Below, piece by piece: positions 20,560-29,632 of a DNA stretch of 64,000 nucleotides. The stretch's first letter is position 1; every line of letters begins with the position of its first letter. The translations under genes and the position numbers were made by a program. Source of the DNA: Pedobacter sp. BS3 (lineage in GTDB: Bacteria > Bacteroidota > Bacteroidia > Sphingobacteriales > Sphingobacteriaceae); NCBI RefSeq assembly GCF_008274585.1, contig NZ_VTRT01000004.1:186001-250000 (forward strand), read 5' to 3'. The notes beneath the pieces were generated by a model, which saw only the letters and a list, made by a program, of their open reading frames with translations, had not been told where the DNA came from and did no database searches.

Positions 20560-21603
20560 ATGAAAAATGTACTATGGATTGCTTGTGCCGTAATTTTCCT
20601 GGGTGCATGTACAAAAAAGGAAAACATAAACGAGTTCAATTCATCACCCGGATCGTCAGAAACCGGCAAACTTATATCCAATGCGTCTGATGACTGGGTA
20701 TGGATAACTAACGAGCAACAGGTTGAGGTCTTTAACCCGGCTACTACTACCTGGAATGGATCGCCCATTTGGCAATGGAAGCCCGAGGCGGCCAAATCAT
20801 ATACTCCCTATGCCATATCAAAATGGGATGGTGCCACTGATTTTAAGTTGCGCAATGTAACGCGGTGGGGTGGTAACTGTTTTGTATCCTGTTCTGTACA
20901 AGGTTTGGCCACAATTGCCACCTATCCTTCAGGTACTAAGCAATGGGCTTATTCGGTGGGCAACAAAGTTTATCCGCATTCGGTTGAATTGCTGCCAGAT
21001 GGAAATATCGCGGTTGCCGCTGCTGCTGGTAACTGGGTAAAAGTGTATACATCATCAACTACCCATGTTGATGATACGACTAACTGCAAATTCAATTTGA
21101 TTGGTGCGCATAGTGTATTATGGGATCCGACAATTTCACGTTTGTGGTGTATTGGGAATGATTACCTGAAGGCATTGATAGTAGGCGGTACATCGTCGGC
21201 ACCAACACTTACTGAAGATATCAATTATACAGTTAGTTTGAGTGCTTCAGCAACTATCTACGGACATGATATTTCACCAGATCTGAATGATCATAACATC
21301 ATCTGGTTTAGTACCAATCATGGTGTTTACTCTTATAATAAAAGTACGCATACGGTGGCTACTGCACCCGGGTCGCTCGGGGGCAAATGGTTTGTAAAGG
21401 GTATTAGCCGTCAAAATTCGGGCATATTTGTGGTTACACAGGCCGATTCGTTTAAATCACCTTTCCCAAGTGGCGGTATAGATAACAATAATGATACACG
21501 CTGGGTTGACTTTTATACCCAGGCAGGGGCATTCTCTTATTCAAGAACACGCACTAACGCCGTAATTTATAAAGGCAAGCTTTTCAGATCATCTTACAAT
21601 TGA
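20560..21603 (+). CDS. Secreted lipoprotein, probably beta-propeller (DUF6528-like)
   Basis: 347 residues. The lipobox FLGACTKK gives Cys17 as the lipidated residue. The rest is Trp/Gly-rich and repeats strand patterns such as WVWITNEQQVEVFNP, PHSVELLPDGNIAVAAAAGNW, HSVLWDPTISRLWCIG and GHDISPDLNDHNIIWFSTN, typical of a propeller fold. I believe it matches the DUF6528 family, but only from memory. It follows the decayed susCD pair and precedes the GH20 gene, so it is probably a surface glycan-binding protein of the same locus. It appears intact. Confidence 0.7.
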   Translation: MKNVLWIACAVIFLGACTKKENINEFNSSPGSSETGKLISNASDDWVWITNEQQVEVFNPATTTWNGSPIWQWKPEAAKSYTPYAISKWDGATDFKLRNVTRWGGNCFVSCSVQGLATIATYPSGTKQWAYSVGNKVYPHSVELLPDGNIAVAAAAGNWVKVYTSSTTHVDDTTNCKFNLIGAHSVLWDPTISRLWCIGNDYLKALIVGGTSSAPTLTEDINYTVSLSASATIYGHDISPDLNDHNIIWFSTNHGVYSYNKSTHTVATAPGSLGGKWFVKGISRQNSGIFVVTQADSFKSPFPSGGIDNNNDTRWVDFYTQAGAFSYSRTRTNAVIYKGKLFRSSYN

Positions 21604-21671
21604 TTATTCTTGCCAAATTTTTATTGATAAAAAGCTGAACCCGTAAGGTAATATTGATCATAGAGAAATAT

Positions 21672-21806
21672 CAGGGCTGTTTAAACTTCTGAAAGTTGAG
21701 CCTGTTGACGCGAATGCGGAACTTCGGGATCGGGATGACGAGAACTTTTTAATCAGTCCCTAATTAAAGCCTGTGAGATCTTTATATGAAATTTAACAGG
21801 CCCTTA
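21672..21806 (+). repeat. MITE-like element, diverged relative
   Basis: Ends AGGGCTGTTTAAA (left) and ATTTAACAGGCCCT (right) form an imperfect inverted pair. The right-hand 45 bp (TAATTAAAGCCTGTGAGATC then TTTATATGAAATTTAACAGG) closely matches the elements at 286-431 and 37739-37879, but the internal hairpins are replaced by unrelated sequence. The gap 21604-22082 otherwise holds only a short possible gene remnant near 22029. Confidence 0.6.
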
Positions 21807-22028
21807 GTTTTATAATCACACTTTGTCTGTACTTCGGCAGGTTCTCTTTGCCGGGGGCAGGCAAAGGCTTTTTATATAGGTTTGATCCTTTTATACATTT
21901 TGTACATTGCCCGGAGCATTTCTAACTCAAAACCAGTGCCATGTCAGTGGAATAATGTCCTATTCAGACGTTCAAAAATTAAGGTTAGCCCGTGTGTGGC
22001 TTTTTTACTTTTTTACTTAACACCAGGA

Positions 22029-22076
22029 ACAAATGCCGTAATTTACCACGGTAAAATTTTATTAATTGCTATATAA
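22029..22076 (+). pseudogene. Possible tail remnant of a second DUF6528-like gene
   Basis: The last codons before a stop at 22076 read TNAVIYHGKILLIA. The end of the lipoprotein gene at 21555-21603 reads TNAVIYKGKLFRSS; the DNA is about 70 percent identical over 33 bp. Nothing upstream resembles the rest of that gene. A degraded duplicate tail is one explanation, chance another. Confidence 0.25.
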
Positions 22077-22082
22077 CTTATC

Positions 22083-23972
22083 ATGAAACAGGTTCTCTGC
22101 ATTGCCCTCATCGTTCTGTTTAATACATTTTGTTATGCTCAAAGTGGTGTTCCGGCCATTATACCCACACCATCATCGGTTAAAATGCAAAGCGGTAATT
22201 TTATCTTTAGTGCAAATACTGTTATCAGGGCCGATGCAGCGGAACAAAAAACGGTAGCCTTTTTTACCGGTTATTTGCTGAATACCTGGAAATTTAAAAA
22301 CAGCGTGATTACCGGTAACGGAAAAAGCGTACTGAAGCAGTCTGTTGTTTCTATTACAACAGCAGGTTCAGAGCAACTCCCTGCCGATGGCTATAAACTG
22401 TCTGTAACACCTGCTGCTATAACGCTTGTAGGAAAAGATGCCGGGCTGTTTTATGGTATACAAACATTGATCCAGCTGTTTCCTGTTAACGTACAGGGAA
22501 CGGCTGTTTTACCCTGCCTTACTATTGAAGATAGTCCCAGGTTTGCTTACAGGGGGCTAATGCTGGATGTATCGCGGCATTTTTTTACCATTGAGCAAAT
22601 TAAAGATCTGCTTGATCTGATGGCCCATTATAAGCTGAACCGTTTTCACTGGCATTTAACCGATGATCAGGGCTGGCGACTGGAGATCAAAAGCTACCCA
22701 AAGCTTACGCAGGTAGGAGCCTGGCGTGTGCCGCGTATAGAGTTTGGAGGCAATACCTTGCCGCCGCAGCCCGGAGAAAAAGCCACAGATGGAGGCTTTT
22801 ACACACAGCAGCAGGTAAAAGATATTATCCGCTATGCAGCCCGGCGGCATATTGAGGTACTGCCTGAAATTGATGTTCCGGGACACGCTATGGCGGCAAT
22901 TGCCGCTTATCCCCAATTATGTGTTACCCAAAACCCTGACATCCGGGTAAATCCGGGCAGTAGCTTTGCCAGGTGGTTTCCGCAGGGTGGGTTTGAAATG
23001 TACATAGACAATACCCTCAATCCCACCAATGAATATGTTTACCAGTTCCTGGATAAAGTGTTTACCGAAGTGGCGACCCTGTTCCCTTACAAATACATAC
23101 ATATAGGTGGAGATGAATGTTATAAGGGTTTTTGGGCGAAAGACCCCGGCGTGCAGAACTTTATGCAGCAGCACGAAATAAAAGATATGCATGCCTTACA
23201 GGGCTACTTTATTTCAAGGCTTAATAAGATCATTCGGGCTAAAGGCAAAAAGCTGATCGGCTGGGATGAAATATTGGAAGGTGATCTGACCGATGATGTA
23301 ACCGTAATGAACCGTTTTGGCGAAAAAGGCGCTAAAGAGCAGATCGGCAAAGGTTTAGACATTGTGCTGGCGCCCGGTAGCAATGGTTTTTATTTTGATT
23401 ATGCTCAAAGCAGATCAGATATGGAGCCATCCAGCCATGGCGGAAATGCGCCCTTATGGCAATCGTTTAGCTATGATCCTGAATATCCGGAATTATCTCC
23501 CGAAGAAAAAAAGCATATTTTAGGCGTTGAAGCCTGTATCTGGACGGAGCATATAGCTACCTCTGCCAAACTTTATTATATGCTGCTTCCGCGAATGCTG
23601 GGGCTGGCCGAAACGGCATGGTCATTACAGGCTAATAAGCAATACAGGCAATTTACCGATGATATTTTGCCTGTGCATTTGCTGAAGTTTGACAGATCAG
23701 GCATTAACTATCGTGTGCCAACGGCATTAGAAACTATCGACACCACTATCACTGCCACCTCTTATAAACTTACAGCTAAGATACCGTTTGAGGGGGCAAA
23801 AGTTTATTACACTTTGAATAATAGGTTTCCCGGCGAGGCTGATCATGAATACACGCAGCCCGTGCTGTTGAACATTCCCGAAAATAAAAAAATGGTGCTG
23901 AAAACCATAGTTGTTACGCCGGCAGGCAGGCGAAGCGTAGTTACAAGCACTACTATTATCAATAAAAAGTGA
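22083..23972 (+). CDS. Beta-N-acetylhexosaminidase, GH20
   Basis: 629 residues. Signal peptide MKQVLCIALIVLFNTFCYAQ, then the GH20b domain (IIPTPSSVKMQSGNF, KDAGLFYGIQTLIQLFP) and the catalytic TIM barrel (FAYRGLMLDVSRHFFTIEQI, FHWHLTDDQGWRLEIK, EIDVPGHAMAAIAAYP). Asp344-Glu345 in HIGGDECYK are the substrate-assisted catalytic pair. A C-terminal chitobiase-type domain follows. Expected in the periplasm or at the cell surface, cutting terminal GlcNAc/GalNAc. It follows the decayed susCD locus, from which its substrate was probably once imported. Confidence 0.95.
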   Translation: MKQVLCIALIVLFNTFCYAQSGVPAIIPTPSSVKMQSGNFIFSANTVIRADAAEQKTVAFFTGYLLNTWKFKNSVITGNGKSVLKQSVVSITTAGSEQLPADGYKLSVTPAAITLVGKDAGLFYGIQTLIQLFPVNVQGTAVLPCLTIEDSPRFAYRGLMLDVSRHFFTIEQIKDLLDLMAHYKLNRFHWHLTDDQGWRLEIKSYPKLTQVGAWRVPRIEFGGNTLPPQPGEKATDGGFYTQQQVKDIIRYAARRHIEVLPEIDVPGHAMAAIAAYPQLCVTQNPDIRVNPGSSFARWFPQGGFEMYIDNTLNPTNEYVYQFLDKVFTEVATLFPYKYIHIGGDECYKGFWAKDPGVQNFMQQHEIKDMHALQGYFISRLNKIIRAKGKKLIGWDEILEGDLTDDVTVMNRFGEKGAKEQIGKGLDIVLAPGSNGFYFDYAQSRSDMEPSSHGGNAPLWQSFSYDPEYPELSPEEKKHILGVEACIWTEHIATSAKLYYMLLPRMLGLAETAWSLQANKQYRQFTDDILPVHLLKFDRSGINYRVPTALETIDTTITATSYKLTAKIPFEGAKVYYTLNNRFPGEADHEYTQPVLLNIPENKKMVLKTIVVTPAGRRSVVTSTTIINKK

Positions 23973-24157
23973 AGTGTGTTGAGGAAGCTCCTGTATCAGA
24001 TCTCCCTGTTGAATTTTTGATTGAGCCAGATCACCGCTTCGTTCGGTTACTTTTGCGACTCCGGAGATTGCCAGGGAAGAATCTTGCTGGTGAAGACACC
24101 GGCCTCAAAGCAGAACGAACGTAAGAAAAGCTCCAAAACTTTCCTGTTATTCTTTGA

Positions 24158-24194
24158 GGCTTAAGTTAGTCCATTCCCTGCTAAAACTTAAGCC
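24158..24194. repeat. REP-like hairpin, copy A
   Basis: GGCTTAAGTTAG, an 11-bp loop, then CTAAAACTTAAGCC: 10-bp palindromic arms (GGCTTAAGTT / AACTTAAGCC). Two further copies at 32511-32555 and 35670-35714 flank a broken RAYT transposase gene. The surrounding gap 23973-24645 has no convincing ORF; 24195-24360 is GC-rich, unassigned and looks repeat-like, and 24361-24645 is AT-rich upstream DNA. Confidence 0.75.
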
Positions 24195-24578
24195 GGATCG
24201 GGGTGGGAATATTTTGCACAGAATGAAGTTAGCTAAACCGGATGAAAGCGGATACCGGCCTGTGACTAAGGCCCCCACGAGGTTTCGGGGCAGGTTGCAG
24301 GCGTATGAGCGCACAGCCGGACTACCGGAGCCAAAGTGATGCCGGCCCTGCTTTTCAACATAACATTTGCTTTAACCGGCCTTAACGGGATATGATGCTT
24401 ATTGCTTATTACAAGCCTGCAGATTTTTCCGTATATACTAAAACAGTTTCCAAGTAGTGAATTTTTAATAATTTAGCGTACTGATAATTAATAATTATTC
24501 AAAATACACGTATTTTTATTTAGACATTGGCTGGCGGTGTTAACATTATAGAACGCAATACAATATCGATATCCTCTT

Positions 24579-24608
24579 TTTGTGTTTGATCTTTACGCGG
24601 TATATTTC
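24579..24608 (+). promoter_or_regulatory. Candidate promoter of the TonB receptor gene
   Basis: TTTG, 18 bp, TATATTTC, close to the Bacteroidota consensus TTTG-N19-TAnnTTTG (one mismatch, spacer one short). It lies 37 bp upstream of the start codon at 24646. Confidence 0.4.
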
Positions 24609-24645
24609 TGAAAATCAGGAAATTATCATCATTAATTAAGTATAC

Positions 24646-27498
24646 ATGACTAAAATTTACCTATTAACATCTTTAAAAAAAACGAATATTTGGCGCATAT
24701 TAATTGGCTTGCTGTTAGTTGTGCCAGCTTTTGTTAATGCGCAAACCACCATTTTGTCGGGCAATGTAACCGATATGCTTACCCGGAAGGGCATTGCCGG
24801 TGTGTCCCTGTTGGTTAAAGGATCATCCGCGGGTACATCCACAGATGCCAATGGAGATTTTAAGCTGACCGTTAAACGGAAATCGCCTTTGGTGTTGGTG
24901 GTTTCGGCCATTGGATATAGTATGAAGGAGGTTCATGTTGACGGCTCTGCGGCTAATTTGACCATTGCCCTTGAAACAGAGCATATCCTTGCGGATGAGG
25001 TTGTGGTGTCTGCTTCGCGTGTGCAGGAGCGCATGATAGAGTCGCCTGTAGCTATTGAACGGATGGGCCCGGAAAGCATCCGGATGTCCGCAGCAAACTC
25101 ATTTTACGATGCGCTGGCTAATCTGAAAGGCGTAGAGCAGAGCATCCAGAGCTTTACATTTACTTCCATTAATACCCGTGGATTTAATGCAAATGGTAAT
25201 GTGCGCTTTAACCAGTTTATAGACGGAATGGATAACCAGGCGCCCGGCCTGAACTTCGCGGTGGGCAATATTGTCGGTATATCTGATCTTGACCTGGAAA
25301 GTGCGGAGCTTTTGCCCGGTTCTTCTTCTGCTTTGTATGGCGCCGGAGGTATTAACGGTACATTGCTGCTCAATTCAAAAGATCCGTTCCGTTACCAGGG
25401 CCTAAGTTTTCAATTAAAAACAGGGGTAAGTCATTTTAATGATGAAATCCAAAAGCCCGGCTCCTGGAATGACGTGCAGCTGCGGTACGCTAAAGCATGG
25501 AATAATAAACTGGCATTTAAAGTGAACCTGTCGTACATTAAAGCGAATGACTGGCGTGCCCGCGATTATTCAAATTTTGATCGTACCAAACAAATGGCAA
25601 AAGCCGGTAACAGGGACACCGATCCGGCGTATGATGGTGTGAATGTTTATGGCGACGAAATAAAAGCGAATATGCGCATGGTGGCGCAATCGGTAATTAC
25701 TGCGGGAAGAAGCGCATATATTAGCCAGTACCAGGCAGCAACAGGAGGTATGACTCCTTCGGAAACACAAATACAAATATTTTTGGCAACCAACCCGCAA
25801 ACCAGTCCGTTTTACCAGGGTTTACAGGCCGGCATTATTCCTGATCAGGATGTGTCAAGAACGGGATATAAGGAAGCTGACCTGTTTGATGCTGGTACAG
25901 AGGCGCTTCGTACCAGTATTTCGCTGAATTACAAAATTACGCCGGGCATTGAGGCTGTTGCACAGGCCTACTGGGGAACGGGTACATCGGCATATACCGG
26001 CGCCGATCGTTTTTCGCTGAACAATTTTAATTTAGGTCAGTATAAGCTGGAACTGAAAGGCAGGAACTTCTTTTTAAGAGGATATACTACGCAGGAACGC
26101 TCGGGCGATACGTATGATGCGGTAGCGCTTGCCTCGTACATGAATGAAGCCTCCAAAGCAAGCACGGTATGGTTTCCGCAATATGTGGGCACGTATGTGG
26201 GCGCTATAGCTGCCGGTGCAAACGATGCGCAGGCAAACCAGGCGGCAAGAGCCGCCGCCGATCAGGGTCATTACCAGCCGGGCTCATCCGAATTTAATAC
26301 CACGAAAGCCGCGATTGTTTCGCAAACTATTGGAGCGGGGCCGGGAGCAAAGTTTAACGATAAAACAAACCTGTATCATTATGAGGGGATGTACAACTTT
26401 TCTGACCTGCTGCCCGAAACAGAGCTGCTGGCCGGGGCCTCATACCGTCTGTATGACCTGAATTCTGGCGGGACTATTTTCGATGACCTGAACAGGAAGC
26501 TTACCATCAGGGAATACGGTGCTTATGCCCAGGCTGCAAGGAAACTATTTAAAGAACGGTTGAAGCTTCAGCTGGCGCTGCGGTATGATAAAAATGAGAA
26601 CTTCGCCGGAAGGCTTACGCCCCGGATCTCCGGTGTGATTACCGTGGCAAAAAATAACACGCTACGCTTATCGTACCAAACAGGCTACCGCAACCCGACA
26701 GCACAGGGGCAATACATTGATATACTGGTGCGGGCCGGTTCGCGATTGGTGGGCGCTCTGCCTCAAATGCTTGATAAATATAACCTGCGCACCAATAAAC
26801 CATACACTGATGAAAGCTACCAGGCTTTTATTGCCGGTGGCGGCGCAGATCCGTCTGTGCTGCAGTCCTATACGTTTAACCAGTTCAAACCGGAAAGCGT
26901 ACAATCGTACGAGGCCGGTTACCGGAGCCTGGTAGGCGATAAGCTGTTTTTAGATACATATTACTACTACAACGTATTTCATAATTACCTGGCAGGTGTT
27001 GTGGTATGGCAAAATCCAACACCCGGCGATTTATCGGGAATGGCGATGCCGACCCGGTACGAGATGTCGGCTAACAGTACCGAAAAAGTAATAACACACG
27101 GCTGGGGATTAGGCCTGGAGTATAAATTAGGTAAATTTACGTGGAGTGGAAATGTTTCGCACGATAAGCTGACAGGGTTGCCCAAACAATTTCTGAATAT
27201 GTATAATACTCCGGAATACCGCTTTAATATAGGTATAAGAAATGAACAACTGCTGAAAAATATCGGCTTTAACGTGGTTTACCGCTGGCAGGATCAGTTC
27301 AGGTGGCTGTCTACGTTTGTAGAAGGCCAGGTTCCGGCCTATGGTTCGTTAGACGGACAGCTTAGCTTTAAGTTGCCGCAATACCAGTCTGTAGTAAAGA
27401 TCGGCGGCTCCAACCTGCTCAACCGTTATTACCGTACCTCTTATGGAAACCCGGCAATAGGAGCAGCGTATTATGTGTCGCTGGTGTTTAACCAGTAG
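24646..27498 (+). CDS. TonB-dependent outer-membrane receptor
   Basis: 950 residues. A signal peptide ending FVNAQ is followed by a carboxypeptidase-regulatory-like domain (GNVTDMLTRKGIAGVSLLVKG, about 37-115), the plug domain (VVVSASRVQERMIESPVAI, INTRGFNANGNVRFNQFIDG, LPGSSSALYGAGGINGTLLL) and a beta-barrel ending in an aromatic residue pattern (YYVSLVFNQ). There is no SusD partner, so it probably imports a small ligand rather than large glycans; the ligand cannot be told from sequence. It stands alone with its own promoter-like element. Confidence 0.93.
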   Translation: MTKIYLLTSLKKTNIWRILIGLLLVVPAFVNAQTTILSGNVTDMLTRKGIAGVSLLVKGSSAGTSTDANGDFKLTVKRKSPLVLVVSAIGYSMKEVHVDGSAANLTIALETEHILADEVVVSASRVQERMIESPVAIERMGPESIRMSAANSFYDALANLKGVEQSIQSFTFTSINTRGFNANGNVRFNQFIDGMDNQAPGLNFAVGNIVGISDLDLESAELLPGSSSALYGAGGINGTLLLNSKDPFRYQGLSFQLKTGVSHFNDEIQKPGSWNDVQLRYAKAWNNKLAFKVNLSYIKANDWRARDYSNFDRTKQMAKAGNRDTDPAYDGVNVYGDEIKANMRMVAQSVITAGRSAYISQYQAATGGMTPSETQIQIFLATNPQTSPFYQGLQAGIIPDQDVSRTGYKEADLFDAGTEALRTSISLNYKITPGIEAVAQAYWGTGTSAYTGADRFSLNNFNLGQYKLELKGRNFFLRGYTTQERSGDTYDAVALASYMNEASKASTVWFPQYVGTYVGAIAAGANDAQANQAARAAADQGHYQPGSSEFNTTKAAIVSQTIGAGPGAKFNDKTNLYHYEGMYNFSDLLPETELLAGASYRLYDLNSGGTIFDDLNRKLTIREYGAYAQAARKLFKERLKLQLALRYDKNENFAGRLTPRISGVITVAKNNTLRLSYQTGYRNPTAQGQYIDILVRAGSRLVGALPQMLDKYNLRTNKPYTDESYQAFIAGGGADPSVLQSYTFNQFKPESVQSYEAGYRSLVGDKLFLDTYYYYNVFHNYLAGVVVWQNPTPGDLSGMAMPTRYEMSANSTEKVITHGWGLGLEYKLGKFTWSGNVSHDKLTGLPKQFLNMYNTPEYRFNIGIRNEQLLKNIGFNVVYRWQDQFRWLSTFVEGQVPAYGSLDGQLSFKLPQYQSVVKIGGSNLLNRYYRTSYGNPAIGAAYYVSLVFNQ

Positions 27499-27808
27499 AG
27501 GTGAAAAGGTGGAAGGCGGAAGGTTTAAGGCGTGAGGTAGCTGATGGCTGATGGTTCATAGTTCATAGTCCCGAAGTCGGGAAAGTTGAGCGCAGCGAAA
27601 TCCCGATTATTCGGGGTCAGAAAAGACCGGGAGCGGGAAAGGTAGGAGGCGGAAGGTTTAAGGTGATTTACGAGTTACGATTTTAGATTTACGAATTTTA
27701 GAGACGAGAACATAGAAGCAAGAAACAAGATAAAGAGCACAAGCTGCTCCCTCTTCCGCCAACTGGCGGAGCTGGGGTGAGGCTATAAAGCAACTAACCA
27801 ACTAACAA
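27499..27808. repeat. Degenerate intergenic repeat block
   Basis: About 300 bp of low-complexity DNA between converging genes. It repeats motifs of the 13135-13440 block in the same order (GGTTCATAGTTCATAG, AAAAGACCGGGAGCGGGAAA, GGCGGAAGGTTTAAGG) and ends in a palindrome related to the ilv/atp repeats (27750-27786, GCTCC...GGAGC with a GGGGTGAGGC tail). No ORF is supported. Confidence 0.6.
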
Positions 27809-29482
27809 CTAACCACCATTTACCGTGATATAAAAGTGTTTGGTGTCGGGGATGATTTTGGTTCCGGCGTTTTCGGGCTTTATTGTTTGCCAGCTTGTGG
27901 TTGGATAGATCCAATGCCAGTTGCCACTGGTTAAGTATTTAACTTTTATTGGCATATTAAAATCAGCGACGTCGACTTTCCACCTGACAGTGAATGTGCC
28001 GTTTTTAGCTTTCCGGATTTGCAGATCGGGGATGCGGGTGTATCGCAGGTATTGGTCAAAAATGTTAGTGAGGTTTTTCCCCGCAAGCCGGTTGATAAAG
28101 GCTATAACTTCTGCCGTAGTAGTGGTTTTATGTCCGAACTGTTGGTTTAGTCCGCGTAAAATAGCCAGCCACTTGCTATCATCGTTAATAACAGACCGGA
28201 TAGTTTGCAGCATGTTGGCTCCTTTGTAGTACATATCCGATGAACCTTCGGTATTTACCCCATAAGGGCCGATAATTGGCTTATCGTTTAAAACATTTTT
28301 CCGCAATCCTGCGATATAAGCTGCGCCAGCCTCTTTGCCTTTGTTACATTCTACAAAAAGACCTTCGGCATACATGGTAAAGGCTTCGTGTATCCACATA
28401 TCGGCAATATCTTTTGCCGTAATGCTGTTGCCGAACCATTCGTGCCCCGATTCGTGGATAATGATATAATCCCATGAAAGACCTAATCCTGTCCCCGACA
28501 GGTCTGAACCCCGGTACCCATTTTTATAGTCGTTACCATAAGCTACGGCGCTCTGGTGTTCCATGCCGAAGTAAGGGGCGTCAACCAGTTTATAACCATC
28601 CTTGTAAAAGGGATAAGCCCCAAACCAATGCTCAAAACAACGCAGCATGGGGTTTACGTTAGCCGAAAATTGCTTTTTCGCTTTCGCGAGATTTTCTTTT
28701 AAAACGTAATAATCCAGTGTAAGCGGTCCGTTAACTCCCTGATACACATCATTAAAATGAATATAATCACCGATGTAAAATGTTACGTCGTAATTGTTTA
28801 TCGGGTTGGAAACAAACCAGTTGTGTTTGGTCAGGCCATGGTCTGTTATCGCAGAACGTAATCTTCCGTTACTGATTACCGAAAGGTTTTGCGGAGCGGT
28901 AATGCTGATGAGCATGCTGTCCGCTTCATCGGCCTGCTGGTCTTTGTTAGGCCACCAGCAGCTGGCGCCAAATCCCTGGCAAGCTACGCTGACCCAGGGC
29001 TTTCCCGCGGCATCTTTAGAAAAAACCAGGCCGCCATCCCAGGGAGGGCTTTTAGCTTCAACCGGCTGACCGTGATAAAATACGGTAAACTGCTGCATTG
29101 AACCGTTAGGTATTTGTCCGGGAAATTCAATAAAAACCGCATTATACTCACGCTTAACCGGCAGATGTGTATGTTGATACACAACACTGTCTATTTCGAG
29201 GTTGCTGAACAAATCAAATTGCAGGCGGTTAAAATCCCGCGTAGCGGTAAGCTGGAAAAGATTCGAGCCTGTAATTGTTTTCCGGTTGATGTCAAGCTGC
29301 ACATCCAGATGATAATAAGTGATGTCGTAGCAGGTTCGCTCCGGCGATTGTGCACCGCGTAAGGTGTCAGCACGGGTAAACGTTCCGGTTTCGCTTTGCG
29401 CAGAAGCAATAACAGGCGCCAGGAGAAATCCCATAAGGAAAAGTTCCCGGATAAGTTTTCCTGTCCTGTAATGTGCAGCCAT
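27809..29482 (-). CDS. M1-family zinc metallopeptidase, secreted
   Basis: 557 residues from the ATG at 29482; an in-frame TTG further upstream is unlikely. A signal peptide ends VIASAQ. The N-terminal aminopeptidase domain carries the beta-sandwich of the M1 family (YDITYYHLDVQLDINRKTITG), and the catalytic domain has the zinc site HESGHEWFGN with the third ligand Glu in DMWIHEAFTMYAE and the tyrosine-containing segment SDMYYKGANMLQTIRS. It probably trims peptides in the periplasm. It converges with the TonB receptor gene and is divergent from the FAD/Fe-S oxidoreductase. Confidence 0.93.
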   Translation of the reverse strand: MAAHYRTGKLIRELFLMGFLLAPVIASAQSETGTFTRADTLRGAQSPERTCYDITYYHLDVQLDINRKTITGSNLFQLTATRDFNRLQFDLFSNLEIDSVVYQHTHLPVKREYNAVFIEFPGQIPNGSMQQFTVFYHGQPVEAKSPPWDGGLVFSKDAAGKPWVSVACQGFGASCWWPNKDQQADEADSMLISITAPQNLSVISNGRLRSAITDHGLTKHNWFVSNPINNYDVTFYIGDYIHFNDVYQGVNGPLTLDYYVLKENLAKAKKQFSANVNPMLRCFEHWFGAYPFYKDGYKLVDAPYFGMEHQSAVAYGNDYKNGYRGSDLSGTGLGLSWDYIIIHESGHEWFGNSITAKDIADMWIHEAFTMYAEGLFVECNKGKEAGAAYIAGLRKNVLNDKPIIGPYGVNTEGSSDMYYKGANMLQTIRSVINDDSKWLAILRGLNQQFGHKTTTTAEVIAFINRLAGKNLTNIFDQYLRYTRIPDLQIRKAKNGTFTVRWKVDVADFNMPIKVKYLTSGNWHWIYPTTSWQTIKPENAGTKIIPDTKHFYITVNGG

Positions 29483-29564
29483 GATACCTGCGAATATAGT
29501 GGTAAAAAATAACCGGATATTGGATAATGATGCTATTCTGTGAAAATAGTACAATGAATATACA

Positions 29565-29604
29565 CAAAAATATGCCTAAAGCCGCGGTAACTCTTGTATT
29601 TTTG
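29565..29604. promoter_or_regulatory. Divergent -7 boxes
   Basis: Two TATTTTTG boxes matching TAnnTTTG face away from each other: 29565-29572 on the minus strand toward the M1 peptidase and 29597-29604 on the plus strand toward the FAD/Fe-S gene. No convincing TTTG upstream box is seen for either. Confidence 0.35.
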
Positions 29605-29632
29605 TAATACAGCCAACACGTGTTAACTGACA

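Noticed and set aside
21882-22076. 64-codon frame as a gene of its own
   Set aside because: Only its last 14 codons resemble anything; the rest is AT-rich without a signal or domain, so at most it is a gene remnant.
24154-24339. 61-codon plus-strand frame in the gap before the TonB receptor
   Set aside because: It starts within a REP-like hairpin, is highly basic without a recognisable domain, and lies in GC-rich repeat-like DNA.
27921-29362. Plus-strand frames opposite the M1 peptidase
   Set aside because: The peptidase on the minus strand has intact zinc-binding motifs and a signal peptide; the opposing frames have none.
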